From contig JAQUAG010000010.1 in NCBI GenBank assembly GCA_028687375.1, positions 1-58,439 on the forward strand: 58,439 nt of DNA, read 5' to 3'. Source of the stretch: Arcobacteraceae bacterium. GTDB lineage: Bacteria; Campylobacterota; Campylobacteria; Campylobacterales; Arcobacteraceae. The position numbers were made by a program, and so were the translations under genes. A model generated the notes under the pieces. It saw only the letters and a program-made list of their open reading frames with translations. It ran no database searches and was not told the origin of the DNA. The first letter of the stretch is position 1; the number at the start of each line of letters is the position of its first letter. Below are positions 41,270-51,076 of the stretch, piece by piece.

Positions 41270-43156
41270 ATGAATTTTATTTCAAATGCCAGTATCAAAA
41301 TAAAACTGATTTATATAGTAGCTATTGCTATGGTTAATGTTTTTGCAATAATAGCAACTAACAAATTTGTAACAGATAGTATCAAAATTGGAAGTCCAAC
41401 ATATACAAAAATTGTAAATTCAAAAGATTTACTTGCTGATATTTTACCACCTCCTGCATATATTATTGAAGCAAGATTGATAACTCTTGAACTTTTACAA
41501 ACAGATGATTCTACAAAAACAAAGATGTTGATTGATAAACTTGCACAATTGCAAAAAGATATCAATGATAGAAAAACATATTGGGATGAGAATCTCAACA
41601 ATGATGAATTAATGAATCTTCTCAAACCATCATATGAAAGTGGAGTTGAATATTTTAAAGTTATAAATGAAAAATATATTCCACTTATCAATCAAAGAGA
41701 TATTGCTAGTGCAACGATTCTAGCAAATGGAGAATTAGAAAAAATTTATGCAACACATAGAACATATATAGATAAGTTAGTAACTGCTTCAATTGATGAA
41801 TCTACCAATATTGAAAAAAGTGCTAATGATAATTTAGATTTTGGAAATAACATTCTTATTATTGGAACTCTTATATCACTCTTTTTGATTATTATTGTTT
41901 CAGTACTTGTAGGGAAAAATATTATCAATTCGATAGATTTTGTAAAAAATGGACTAAGTGAATTTTTTACATTTTTAAATCGCAAAACAAATCAAACCCC
42001 TAAAATAAATCTAGCATCTAAAGATGAATTTGGTCAAATGGCTACACTTATCAATGAAAATATAGCATCAATTGGGAAAAGTATTAAAGAAGATGATGAA
42101 TTTGTACTTGAAATAAGTAGATTTGCAAACGAGATGATAAGTGGAAATATGTTAGTAAAAATTGAAAAAGATTCTTCCACACCTAATTTAATTGAACTTA
42201 AAAAAATATTGACAAATCTACAATATTCACTAGAACACACAGTAGCAAGAAATCTCAATATGCTGATAAGTGTTTTAAATAGTTTTAAAAATGAGGATTT
42301 TACAGATAGATTTCCAGCAGCTTACGCAAAAGTTGCTGTAAGTATCAATGAACTTGGTGATGTAGTTTCTAAATTATTAACAGAGTCTTTACAAAATGGG
42401 TTGATGATGAATAACTCTGCAAATATGCTTTTATCAAATGTGGATATATTAAGTAGAGCATCAAATACAGCGGCCGCTAGTCTTGAAGAGACAGCAGCAG
42501 CACTAGAACAAATTACAAGCAATATTTCCCAAAATACAAATACTGTAGTTCAAATGTCTAACTTTGCAAATGCATTAACTTCATCAGCATTAACTGGTCA
42601 AAATCTAGCTTCTCAAACAAGTGTTGCGATGGATGAGATTAATATTCAAGTAAATGCTATCAATGAAGCAATTAGTGTTATTGACCAAATTGCATTTCAA
42701 ACAAATATTTTATCCCTAAATGCAGCAGTAGAAGCAGCAACTGCGGGGGAAGCTGGGAAAGGATTTGCAGTTGTTGCTCAAGAGGTTAGAAACTTAGCAT
42801 CAAGAAGTTCTGAAGCTGCTCAAGAGATAAAATATTTAGTTGAAAATGCTAAAAATAAAGCAAATCAAGGGAAAGCCATCGCAGATGAGATGACGATTGG
42901 TTATGATGCTTTAAATCAAAATATATCAAAAACGCTAGATCTAATCAAAGATGTAGAGATGGCAAGTAAAGAGCAATTAAGTGGCATTGTTCAAATTAAC
43001 AATGCCGTATCACTACTTGACCAACAAACACAAGAAAATGCAAGTGTTGCAAATCAAACACGAGAGATTGCACTACAAACACAAAGCGTTGCACAAGAGA
43101 TAGTTAATAAAGCAAATACACAAAAATTTACTGGTAAAGAGCAAATAGCTATTTAA
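41270..43156 (+). CDS. Methyl-accepting chemotaxis protein
   Basis: The protein has 628 residues with membrane helices at about 10-30 and 193-215. The periplasmic helical-bundle sensor (32-190) has the motif [12 protein letters not shown] at 59-70. A HAMP-like region follows, then the signalling domain with [19 protein letters not shown]. There is no tether pentapeptide at the C-terminus. It is the third gene of the operon starting at 37994, and the Cache/CheW protein encoded just upstream is its likely array partner. Confidence 0.93.
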   Translation: MNFISNASIKIKLIYIVAIAMVNVFAIIATNKFVTDSIKIGSPTYTKIVNSKDLLADILPPPAYIIEARLITLELLQTDDSTKTKMLIDKLAQLQKDINDRKTYWDENLNNDELMNLLKPSYESGVEYFKVINEKYIPLINQRDIASATILANGELEKIYATHRTYIDKLVTASIDESTNIEKSANDNLDFGNNILIIGTLISLFLIIIVSVLVGKNIINSIDFVKNGLSEFFTFLNRKTNQTPKINLASKDEFGQMATLINENIASIGKSIKEDDEFVLEISRFANEMISGNMLVKIEKDSSTPNLIELKKILTNLQYSLEHTVARNLNMLISVLNSFKNEDFTDRFPAAYAKVAVSINELGDVVSKLLTESLQNGLMMNNSANMLLSNVDILSRASNTAAASLEETAAALEQITSNISQNTNTVVQMSNFANALTSSALTGQNLASQTSVAMDEINIQVNAINEAISVIDQIAFQTNILSLNAAVEAATAGEAGKGFAVVAQEVRNLASRSSEAAQEIKYLVENAKNKANQGKAIADEMTIGYDALNQNISKTLDLIKDVEMASKEQLSGIVQINNAVSLLDQQTQENASVANQTREIALQTQSVAQEIVNKANTQKFTGKEQIAI

Positions 43157-43182
43157 CCCAGAATAGAGAAAAAGGATACAAT

Positions 43183-43680
43183 TTGGAAATAATTATTGAT
43201 GATAAAAAAGTACTTTTACAAAAAAAAGATAGAGTAGTAGGTGGTGAAGCACCAGCAATTTTAGTAAAAATGTTAGATGGTGAATCAAAAGTTATTGGTA
43301 TGATGGCTGATAAAGTTCAAGTTATGATAACACTTCCATACAAAGATAGTTTAAGTGATGAACTAAAAACCATCATTGAAAAATATCAAGAGAAAGCACT
43401 TATCTATATTATAAGTTCACAACCTTTGGATAATACACCAAATAATGAAAATAGTTCTGTAGATTTTTATGAATTTTCTTTGAAATTTGGTGTAAATGTA
43501 GATAAAGAGTTGTGTGCTAAATCTATTTTTATTATCAATAAAGATGGGGAATTTGTGTATAAAGAGATAGTTCCAAACCTAGTAAGTCAATTTGATTTAA
43601 CCTCTTTTGATGATGCTTTAGATGCAGCTATCAAGTTTAGAAAAAAAGGTCATGTTCACGAAAATTGGATGGGTGTATAA
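43183..43680 (+). CDS. Tpx-like thioredoxin-fold protein lacking the peroxidatic cysteine
   Basis: A 165-residue soluble protein with TTG start behind AAGGATACAA. It follows the thiol peroxidase (Tpx) pattern from RVVGGEAPAILVKMLD to the C-terminal LCAKSIFIINKDGEFVYKEIVPN and SFDDALDAAIKF. In Tpx the segment after the third strand is a TPxC active site; here it reads LPYKDSLSDELKTII with no cysteine. The only cysteine is in LCAKS. It is therefore probably not a peroxidase and may act as a redox-blind adaptor or ligand sensor in the chemotaxis operon. It ends eleven bases before a convergent gene. Confidence 0.72.
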   Translation: MEIIIDDKKVLLQKKDRVVGGEAPAILVKMLDGESKVIGMMADKVQVMITLPYKDSLSDELKTIIEKYQEKALIYIISSQPLDNTPNNENSSVDFYEFSLKFGVNVDKELCAKSIFIINKDGEFVYKEIVPNLVSQFDLTSFDDALDAAIKFRKKGHVHENWMGV

Positions 43681-43690
43681 ACCTCATCCG

Positions 43691-45664
43691 TTAAGAAGAA
43701 CTTCCATTATCTGAAACGATACGAGCAATTCCAAATAATCCAATAACCTCTCCACTTTCATCATAAATAGGATATTTTCTATTATCTACCCAAGCTTTAT
43801 TTCCATCTTTATCAAGTGTTGGTTGTAGTTTTTGAGCAACACTTACACCATTATCAAACACTTCTCTTTCAAGTTTAAAATATTCATCAGCCATCTCATA
43901 AGGAAATACATCATAATCTGTTTTACCTACTAATTCTTCTCTTGTTTCCACTGATGTAAGTGAAACCAAACTTTTACTAGCAGCTATAAAGATATGATTC
44001 AAGTCTTTAAAATAGATATAATCATTTGTATTTTCAAGCATGGCTTGGAAAGCTATTAGTAATGTAGCATCAGAGATCTTTTTAGCTAATAGTGACGCAT
44101 GTTCTAAATTGATGACTATTTTTTTCTCTTCTCTTTCAAATATATTTACTCTGCAAATATCAATTTTGTTATCGCTATTAATTAATCTCAATGTCGTTTT
44201 ATATGGTTCTTCCTCTGATATTTCAATTGGTAAATTATCAAGTAGATACAAATCATCTTTATGAACCCAAGATAAAAAATCTTTTTCATTTGATAATTTA
44301 TCTGTATCTATACAAATATGTTCAGTATCAATCTCTAGGAGATTTTTAAATGTTCTATCGAAAAAAATTATATTTGTTTTTGGGATAACTATTTTTTCTA
44401 TGTGAGTGTTCATCGTAAAATTAACTATAGTTAGTCTATTTCTCCCATTTGTTTTTGATTGGTAAAGTGCTGTATCTATAAGTTGGAGAAGATTCTTTAC
44501 GGTGTTTGCATTCAAAATAGTTGAGTGATACAAACCACAACTAACCGTTTTAAAAAACTCATTATCATCAACTTGAAAAAGATGCTTTGAGATGAGTTCT
44601 CTTATCTTTTGTGCAACTTTGATACTATCTTCAAAATTAATTCTGTTAAGAAGTACTACAAACTCTTCACCACCAGCACGAAAGGCTTGATCATTCTCCC
44701 TTATTGATGAATTTATAATATTTGATATCTCTACTAAAACTTTATCTCCAATATCGTGTCCATACGTATCATTTACAGATTTAAACCAATCAATATCAAA
44801 CATCATAACGGCATAAGGTGCACCGTGTTGCTTATTATGCTCTATCGCTTTTTCAATATATTTTTCCAACTCAAGACGATTTCTCAATCCAGTTAAAGGA
44901 TCATGCGATGCTAAATGTTCTAATTTATGATTAGCATTTTCTAAATTCAATGTTCGTAACTCTACTGTGTTTTCAAGATTTTCCAATGTTTTATCATTTA
45001 ATATCCCCAAAGAGATAATCTCCCTTGACATAGGTTGAAAAATAAATATAACTTCAAGAAGCAATGTAAGAAGTGTTAAAATCCATACTATTGTTTCTAA
45101 TAATTGTATATATTGAAGGTCTTGTTCCCCCTCTATTTGATATTGAGTAACAGCTTTATTCAAATCTACAAGTAATGGTTCTGCTTTTTTATCTATAAAT
45201 TCTTTTATTTTATATCTATTGATATTTTTATCATCACAAATGAGTAAAAGTGCTGTATTTGCATATTCATAAACTCTTGAAGCTAGGTGTGTGTCTCCAA
45301 AATACATATCCTTCATAATAGGTGATAAAGTGACATTCTTTTTATTGAGTAGATTTCCAGTTGAAAGTATTTGATTTATATGGAGCATCTCTTTTGCATC
45401 TCTCGTTAATGTCTCTTTTATTATATTTAACTCATATGATGAGATCTCATTTTTTGTTGTAAAACGATAAACATCTAAAGCAATATGTTGAGAAAGCATC
45501 CTTTGCTTTCCTGAAATATTGACTAAATAAGCTGTACTATTTGTACTTTTAACTGCACTTAGAAGTGTATAAAAAGCAACCGTACATAATAATGCAATAA
45601 TCGTCAAAGCAAGTGTATAACGACGGGTAATCCATGATTTTGATATATCAGTATTAGTATTCAA
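43691..45664 (-). CDS. Membrane diguanylate cyclase with PilJ-type sensor and C-terminal PAS
   Basis: The protein has 657 residues with a transmembrane helix at about 16-36. The periplasmic PilJ-like domain contains NISGKQRMLSQHIAL (near 49). A second helix at about 185-208 and a coiled linker are followed by GGDEF (about 255-415) with active site GGEEF and I-site REND. A variable region follows, then a C-terminal PAS (about 535-655, NDYIYFKDLNHIFIAAS). A PAS after rather than before the cyclase is less common. It lies 26 bases downstream of the PhnD-like sensor kinase on the same strand and is likely co-transcribed. Confidence 0.9.
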   Translation of the reverse strand: MNTNTDISKSWITRRYTLALTIIALLCTVAFYTLLSAVKSTNSTAYLVNISGKQRMLSQHIALDVYRFTTKNEISSYELNIIKETLTRDAKEMLHINQILSTGNLLNKKNVTLSPIMKDMYFGDTHLASRVYEYANTALLLICDDKNINRYKIKEFIDKKAEPLLVDLNKAVTQYQIEGEQDLQYIQLLETIVWILTLLTLLLEVIFIFQPMSREIISLGILNDKTLENLENTVELRTLNLENANHKLEHLASHDPLTGLRNRLELEKYIEKAIEHNKQHGAPYAVMMFDIDWFKSVNDTYGHDIGDKVLVEISNIINSSIRENDQAFRAGGEEFVVLLNRINFEDSIKVAQKIRELISKHLFQVDDNEFFKTVSCGLYHSTILNANTVKNLLQLIDTALYQSKTNGRNRLTIVNFTMNTHIEKIVIPKTNIIFFDRTFKNLLEIDTEHICIDTDKLSNEKDFLSWVHKDDLYLLDNLPIEISEEEPYKTTLRLINSDNKIDICRVNIFEREEKKIVINLEHASLLAKKISDATLLIAFQAMLENTNDYIYFKDLNHIFIAASKSLVSLTSVETREELVGKTDYDVFPYEMADEYFKLEREVFDNGVSVAQKLQPTLDKDGNKAWVDNRKYPIYDESGEVIGLFGIARIVSDNGSSS

Positions 45665-45690
45665 TATTATTTCCTTATAAATTAACTGTC

Positions 45691-48132
45691 TTAAAGATTA
45701 TCAAAAGTTATTTTGAAAGAGGCACCTTGACATTGTTTTTCATTATATTCATATTCTTTATTTGAAGCTTGAATTTTGCCATTATGATGTTCTGTAATAA
45801 TCTGATATGTCATAGATAACCCTATTCCTGTCCCAATATCTTTATGTTTTGTAGTAAAGTACGATTCAAATATTTTAGGTAATACATCCACAGGGATTCC
45901 ACCAGCATTATCGAGAAATTCTATCGATTTTTCATTTGCCAAGACATTGATAAAAATATATCTTTCCTCTTCACTACTTAAATGTTCAAGTAAGGCATCT
46001 TTTGCATTATTGATGATATTGATAAATGCTTGAACTATCTCATTCTCATATCCAACAAAAGTAAAATCATCTGTATTTGTTACAACAAGAGTAATATCAT
46101 TTTTTTTCATAGTTGCCCCAACAATCAAAAGAGTTTTCTCTACAACTCGTTGGATATAAACTTCCTTTATAGATAAATCACCTCTCATAAAATCTCTAAA
46201 ATCTTCTATAGTATGAGATAGATAATTAATTTGTACCATAATTGTTTCCATATCATTAGAGGTGTTGTACTCTTTCATTTGTCCCAATTCTTCTCTAAAT
46301 TGTATACCACTTGCTATTGTACTAATTACAGATAATGGTTGTCTCCATTGATGGGTAATATTACCTATCATCTCACCCATAATAGCCAATTTACTTTGTG
46401 CTTCAAAAAGCTTATTTACAGAAATATTTTTTACATCTGCTAATATATGTTTTCTATCAGGCATTAAAGAGAGAGAAATACTTACAGTAATCCTTTTACC
46501 GTTAATAAAATATACCTTTTCAAAATCAGACACATATCCTTTTTGTTGTACTTCTAAATATATTCTTTTTATCTCTTCTCTATCCTCTTCTTGACTTAAT
46601 TCTAAAACTGAAGTTTTTAATAATTCCTCTTTTGACAATCCAGTAATTTTAGAATAAGCTTTATTTACTTTCAAGAAATTTGAATCAAAATCAATCAATG
46701 CTATCCCATCTTGACTTGTTTCAAAAATAGTTTCAAACTCCTCTTTTTGTAATTCTAATAATTTTGTTTGTTGTTTTATTTCAGTAATATCTCTAGATAC
46801 TGCATAAAGATAATCCTGCTGATTTAAGTTTATTGCATTTACAATCACATCCACCTCAATCAATGTTCCATCTTTCTTTTTGTGTTGTGCTTCAAGTCTA
46901 ACAATTTTATTATTTGCAACGATATCATTGATAGTATCTACAATTTTTTCAGGAGATATTTTTCTTTCCAAGTCAAATATAGATAATTTTGACATCTCTT
47001 CTCTTGTATATCCCAACATATTGTGAAAAGAATCACTAAAAAATAAAAACTTACCATCTTTATCATGTACATGTATTCCATCTGAAGCCATTGTTAAAAT
47101 AGTAGAAAGTTTTTTTGCATCATCTCTTGATTTTCTAGAGGTTTGAATATAATAATAAACAAAATACCAGCTAAATAATAATATCACTGACATAAATAAT
47201 GATATTTCAATAAAGTATTCTTTTACAAATGAAGAGAAACTAAACTCTACTTTATCAAATGGATAAATATAATATTTTTGCATCATTTCTCTAGTTGTTG
47301 CATAAGACGACGGAATTGAAAAAGAATCATACTCACTACAATTACTATCTTGTATAGAATAAAGTGCTAAAGTTACAATTTTAATCTCCTCTTTTGAGGT
47401 ATTATTTGTAGCTATTACCGCCCATTCCGGATAAAGTTTAGAAGAGAGCATATAATGGAAATCATTTTCTTTTTGAGGATTAATAACTTTAATATCTGAT
47501 TGTTTTAATTTTCCTTTTGCTATTAACTCTTCAAGATAGCCAGTTCTAAAAACACCAACATCTGCATTTCCACGATTTAAAGCATCAAATACTTTGTTCA
47601 TTGGTTGCCCAGTTACAACTACTCTACAATCTTTTTCCATATCTATACCATTTTCTTTTAAGATATCATAAGCTATAAGATATGAAGCAAATCCATCTTT
47701 ATGGGAAACTGCTATTTTTTTATTTTTTATATCTTTTAAAGAATTTATATCATTTCGATTTGATTTTACAACTATTACAGAACCATAATGAGTTAATAAA
47801 TGACCATCAGTATCTTTTCTCACAATTGAAGCTATATTGTGTGTGAAATATTTAGTTTCCATAGTTACAACATCTAATGGATGGGAAATAATGATATCGA
47901 GTTCATTTTTCTCAACTGCTTTTTCCATACTATCTTGGGTATATGAATGAATTTTGTATCGATAAGTTTGATTATAATTATTTAAATAATCTTCTAATGG
48001 TTGCCAAGCTTTTTGATTATCATCAAGATCTCTAAAAGATACAATCCCAATATTAATAGTTTGTTTTGATTGAATTTCATTAGCATATATCACATGTATA
48101 AAAATACCCAATAATAAGAGGAAATACTTCAT
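45691..48132 (-). CDS. Sensor histidine kinase with PhnD-like periplasmic binding domain and two PAS domains
   Basis: The protein has 813 residues. The signal peptide (about 1-17) is followed by a type II periplasmic binding domain (about 25-290: INIGIVSFRDLDDNQKAWQPL, DIIISHPLDVVTM, KKIAVSHKDGFASYL, ADVGVFRTGYLEEL) like PhnD or the tetrathionate sensor TtrS. A transmembrane helix (about 308-330) and two PAS domains (about 345-460 and 470-580) follow. The phosphoacceptor box THQWRQPL with His594 and an ATPase domain with GTGIGLSM complete the kinase. The ligand may be an oxyanion or phosphonate-like compound. A c-di-GMP cyclase follows in the same direction. Confidence 0.9.
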   Translation of the reverse strand: MKYFLLLLGIFIHVIYANEIQSKQTINIGIVSFRDLDDNQKAWQPLEDYLNNYNQTYRYKIHSYTQDSMEKAVEKNELDIIISHPLDVVTMETKYFTHNIASIVRKDTDGHLLTHYGSVIVVKSNRNDINSLKDIKNKKIAVSHKDGFASYLIAYDILKENGIDMEKDCRVVVTGQPMNKVFDALNRGNADVGVFRTGYLEELIAKGKLKQSDIKVINPQKENDFHYMLSSKLYPEWAVIATNNTSKEEIKIVTLALYSIQDSNCSEYDSFSIPSSYATTREMMQKYYIYPFDKVEFSFSSFVKEYFIEISLFMSVILLFSWYFVYYYIQTSRKSRDDAKKLSTILTMASDGIHVHDKDGKFLFFSDSFHNMLGYTREEMSKLSIFDLERKISPEKIVDTINDIVANNKIVRLEAQHKKKDGTLIEVDVIVNAINLNQQDYLYAVSRDITEIKQQTKLLELQKEEFETIFETSQDGIALIDFDSNFLKVNKAYSKITGLSKEELLKTSVLELSQEEDREEIKRIYLEVQQKGYVSDFEKVYFINGKRITVSISLSLMPDRKHILADVKNISVNKLFEAQSKLAIMGEMIGNITHQWRQPLSVISTIASGIQFREELGQMKEYNTSNDMETIMVQINYLSHTIEDFRDFMRGDLSIKEVYIQRVVEKTLLIVGATMKKNDITLVVTNTDDFTFVGYENEIVQAFINIINNAKDALLEHLSSEEERYIFINVLANEKSIEFLDNAGGIPVDVLPKIFESYFTTKHKDIGTGIGLSMTYQIITEHHNGKIQASNKEYEYNEKQCQGASFKITFDNL

Positions 48133-48244
48133 CTTAAAATCCTTTATATAATATTAAAAGTATCCAATCCTACTCTTTATTTTGTAAAAAAGTAATAAAC
48201 TCTACATAAAAGTATTTGAAATACATACAAATAATATGATAGGT

Positions 48245-49672
48245 TTAGTTACCAAGTTTTGTACTATTTTCCAAAATCTTGCTAATCATATTTTTAAAAA
48301 TAAAATAGTGTAAAGGGATAAGGCTATACCAATAAATTCTTCCCCAAATCCCTTTTGGATAAAAATAGGCTGATTGAATCAATTTATCCCCTTCGATTTT
48401 AAACTCAAGCCAAGCACTTCCAGGGATTTTCATCTGAGCAAATAAAAGAAGTCTATTCCCCTCTTGTATATCTTCCACTCTCCAAAAATCAAGACACTCC
48501 CCAAGTCTCAAATCACAACTATCCCGTCGCCCACGATTTAAGCCAACTCCACCAAGTGCTTTATCGATAATTCCTCGTACCTCCCATAAAAAATCGTAAT
48601 CAAACCAACCATTATCTCCACCAATTGATTTAATCGCTCCAAACACTTTTTTCTTATCATAAGAGCTGATATCGGCTTCTTTTCTATCGACAAAAATAGC
48701 ATCGTTTATCTCTTTTTGATGATTTTTATCCCAAATTGTCCCATCTGCATCGCTCCATCTACTTATCACTTGATTTTGCTCTATCTCTAAAACAGCTTTT
48801 TTGACAGCTTCTATGTATCCTATTGGATGGATATTTGGAAAAAACTCTTTACCATTTTCATTTTGGATAGTCACTTCCGATTTCAGCCCTTCAATCAAAG
48901 CTTTTGCGACAGTAAAAGGGACAGGTGTGAAGAGATTGAGCCAATAAGAGGAGATATTGATACTCATAAAAGGGACTGGAATAAGAACTCTTTTAAGCCC
49001 CAAAGCGGTTGCTGTTTGAAGCATCATCTCTTTGTATTGCATCTTTTTTGAACCAATATCGACTATAAGATTTTGATTGTATTCCAAGTTCAAAGAGGCT
49101 ACTAAATAAGCAATAACATCATCCACTGCGATTGGTTGGGCATAAGTATCTACCCACTTTGGAGTTATCATAAAAGGAAGTTTTTCAACTAAGTTTCTGA
49201 TTATCTCAAAACTCGCACTTCCACTCCCTATAATCACCCCAGCTCGTACCCAAATCGTCTGAACTGTTTTAGAACTACTGAGTATCTCACCAGTTTCAAG
49301 ACGACTTAAAAGATGGTGACTCGTATTTTCATTTTTGACACCCAGACCTCCAAGATAAATAACCCTTTTCACTTTGCAGAGTTCAGCAATGTCAATAAAA
49401 TTTTGAGCTGATAATTTATCTAAATCTTGATAGTTTTCTTTATTTAAAGAGTGGATAAGATAATAAGCAACATCAACACCTTCAAGAGCTTTTTGCAAAT
49501 CCTCTTTACTAAAAGTATCCCCTTCAATAACCTCATATTTATCTAAAATTGCTTGTGAGACACTTTTTTTATTTCGAACAAAAATTCGTAAATCTAACTC
49601 TGGTAGCCCAATCAAAACTTTTTTTAATCGTCTTCCAATATAGCCATTTGCCCCTGTTAATAATACTTTCAT
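48245..49672 (-). CDS. NAD(P)-binding SDR/epimerase-like protein with DUF2867 domain
   Basis: The protein has 475 residues. The N-terminal atypical SDR Rossmann domain starts with the nucleotide motif TGANGYIGRRL and has YYLIHSL and RVIYLGGLG in the NmrA/YwnB-like style. The C-terminal DUF2867 domain (about 320-475) contains LWEVRGIIDKALGGVGLNRGRRD and AWLEFKIEG. This two-domain protein is widespread, and a specific substrate is not known. It is monocistronic between rpoN and the sensor kinase. Confidence 0.9.
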   Translation of the reverse strand: MKVLLTGANGYIGRRLKKVLIGLPELDLRIFVRNKKSVSQAILDKYEVIEGDTFSKEDLQKALEGVDVAYYLIHSLNKENYQDLDKLSAQNFIDIAELCKVKRVIYLGGLGVKNENTSHHLLSRLETGEILSSSKTVQTIWVRAGVIIGSGSASFEIIRNLVEKLPFMITPKWVDTYAQPIAVDDVIAYLVASLNLEYNQNLIVDIGSKKMQYKEMMLQTATALGLKRVLIPVPFMSINISSYWLNLFTPVPFTVAKALIEGLKSEVTIQNENGKEFFPNIHPIGYIEAVKKAVLEIEQNQVISRWSDADGTIWDKNHQKEINDAIFVDRKEADISSYDKKKVFGAIKSIGGDNGWFDYDFLWEVRGIIDKALGGVGLNRGRRDSCDLRLGECLDFWRVEDIQEGNRLLLFAQMKIPGSAWLEFKIEGDKLIQSAYFYPKGIWGRIYWYSLIPLHYFIFKNMISKILENSTKLGN

Positions 49673-49724
49673 ATAAACTCCTTTGTGAGTTATCTTCTTT
49701 GTATTATAGTATCATAAACAATCA

Positions 49725-50978
49725 TTAACTATTGATTTTATACACTTTTTTTCTCTCTTTAGATGAAGGGATATCAAGAAGTTTTCTATATTTTGTGATA
49801 GTTCGTCGCACCATACTCATATTGTATCTTTTCATCACAAGTTCTATGATATCTTCATCTGTAAGTGGATTTTCTTTATCTTCATTTTCTATCAAATTTT
49901 TCATAAAGTTTTTTATCTCAGAGGAAGAGAGATTTTTGGAAACTGCATTGGTAAAAAATGATTTTAAAGAGTATGTTCCCCTTTCACATTTGATATATTT
50001 ATTTGATACAGCTCGACTAATTGTTGATTCTTCAAATCCAAGCTCATCAGCCACTTGTGCCATTGTAAGGGGTTTAAGCTCACTTCCTACAAAAAAACCT
50101 ATCTGTTTTTCAACGATAATCAAGATAAGTTTATACAAAGTTGCTTTTCGTAAATCTAGTAGATTAACTAAATCCCTTGCCTCTTTGAGTTTCTCTTTAA
50201 GTTCACTATTTTTTGTTTTAAAAGGGTCAGTTACCACGATATCAGGATAGTAACTACTATTTATTTTGATATTGATATCATCTCCAATCTCAACAAAAAA
50301 ATCAGGAATAATATAAGGTTGCTCACTCAAATATGCAATTGCAGGGGGAGAATTAAATCTATGGATTAAATCTTTTGCCTCTTCAAATCTATGATGTTTG
50401 TAATATTTATCTATATTTTTTAGGTTTTGTATCATTTTTGTTGTAAAAAGATTAAGTTCATCATCAACATCAAGTTGCGATAATTGAAATAAAAATGACT
50501 CTTCCAAATCCACTGCCCCAATACCAGCAGGTTCAAGGTAAGCAAATCTTTTTCGAACACTTTCCACAAACTCATTTGTAACATTGCATTTAATTGCTAT
50601 TGTTTCTATATCACCCTCAAAATACCCCTCATTATTGATATAAAACAATATTTCACGAGCTACTTTTTGAGAGTTTGGAGTAGGAAAAAGATGTCCATAG
50701 ATTTGGTTTTCTACAAAATCATAGAGGGATTCTTCATAAAGACTCATATTTTCTATAAAATTTCTTTTATCGAACTCTCCATCAGCACTATACGAACCAC
50801 CAGATGTTGTTCCAAAATCTGATTCAAATGAAGATTTATACTCTAAAAATGGATTTTCATAACTATACTCTTTAAAAATATTTTCCAAATCTTGGATAGG
50901 TGCTTGAAGAAGTGGAAGCCATAATTTTAGTGAAAGTTGAAGATTTTGTTTTTGTTTTACCCCTAGATTTAATGCCAT
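49725..50978 (-). CDS. rpoN: RNA polymerase sigma-54 factor
   Basis: This 417-residue sigma factor recognises -24/-12 promoters. Region I is the glutamine/leucine-rich start (MALNLGVKQKQNLQLSLKLW). The core-binding region follows (NPFLEY..., LEPAGIGAVDLEESFLFQL). The DNA-binding region has MAQVADELGFEESTISRAVSNKYI, and the RpoN box reads VRRTITKYRKLLDIPSS. The start at 50978 has AAGGAG six bases upstream. A frame from 51011 would add eleven unlikely residues. It supplies the sigma factor for the GG-N10-GC promoters of nifE, ferredoxin, nifB and nifV in this window. It may also serve flagellar genes elsewhere. Confidence 0.95.
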   Translation of the reverse strand: MALNLGVKQKQNLQLSLKLWLPLLQAPIQDLENIFKEYSYENPFLEYKSSFESDFGTTSGGSYSADGEFDKRNFIENMSLYEESLYDFVENQIYGHLFPTPNSQKVAREILFYINNEGYFEGDIETIAIKCNVTNEFVESVRKRFAYLEPAGIGAVDLEESFLFQLSQLDVDDELNLFTTKMIQNLKNIDKYYKHHRFEEAKDLIHRFNSPPAIAYLSEQPYIIPDFFVEIGDDINIKINSSYYPDIVVTDPFKTKNSELKEKLKEARDLVNLLDLRKATLYKLILIIVEKQIGFFVGSELKPLTMAQVADELGFEESTISRAVSNKYIKCERGTYSLKSFFTNAVSKNLSSSEIKNFMKNLIENEDKENPLTDEDIIELVMKRYNMSMVRRTITKYRKLLDIPSSKERKKVYKINS

Positions 50979-51036
50979 ATACAACTCCTTGTTATATGAC
51001 ATTTTATCCAATAGGAAATACTATTTATACAAAATA

Positions 51037-51057
51037 ACTGTATCTTTTTTATACAGT
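51037..51057 (-). terminator. Weak hairpin downstream of the GGDEF/EAL gene
   Basis: ACTGTAT (51037-51043) pairs with ATACAGT (51051-51057). On the minus strand it is followed by TATTTTG. The stem is AT-rich. Confidence 0.4.
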
Positions 51058-51076
51058 AAAACTAAAAAGAGATTTT

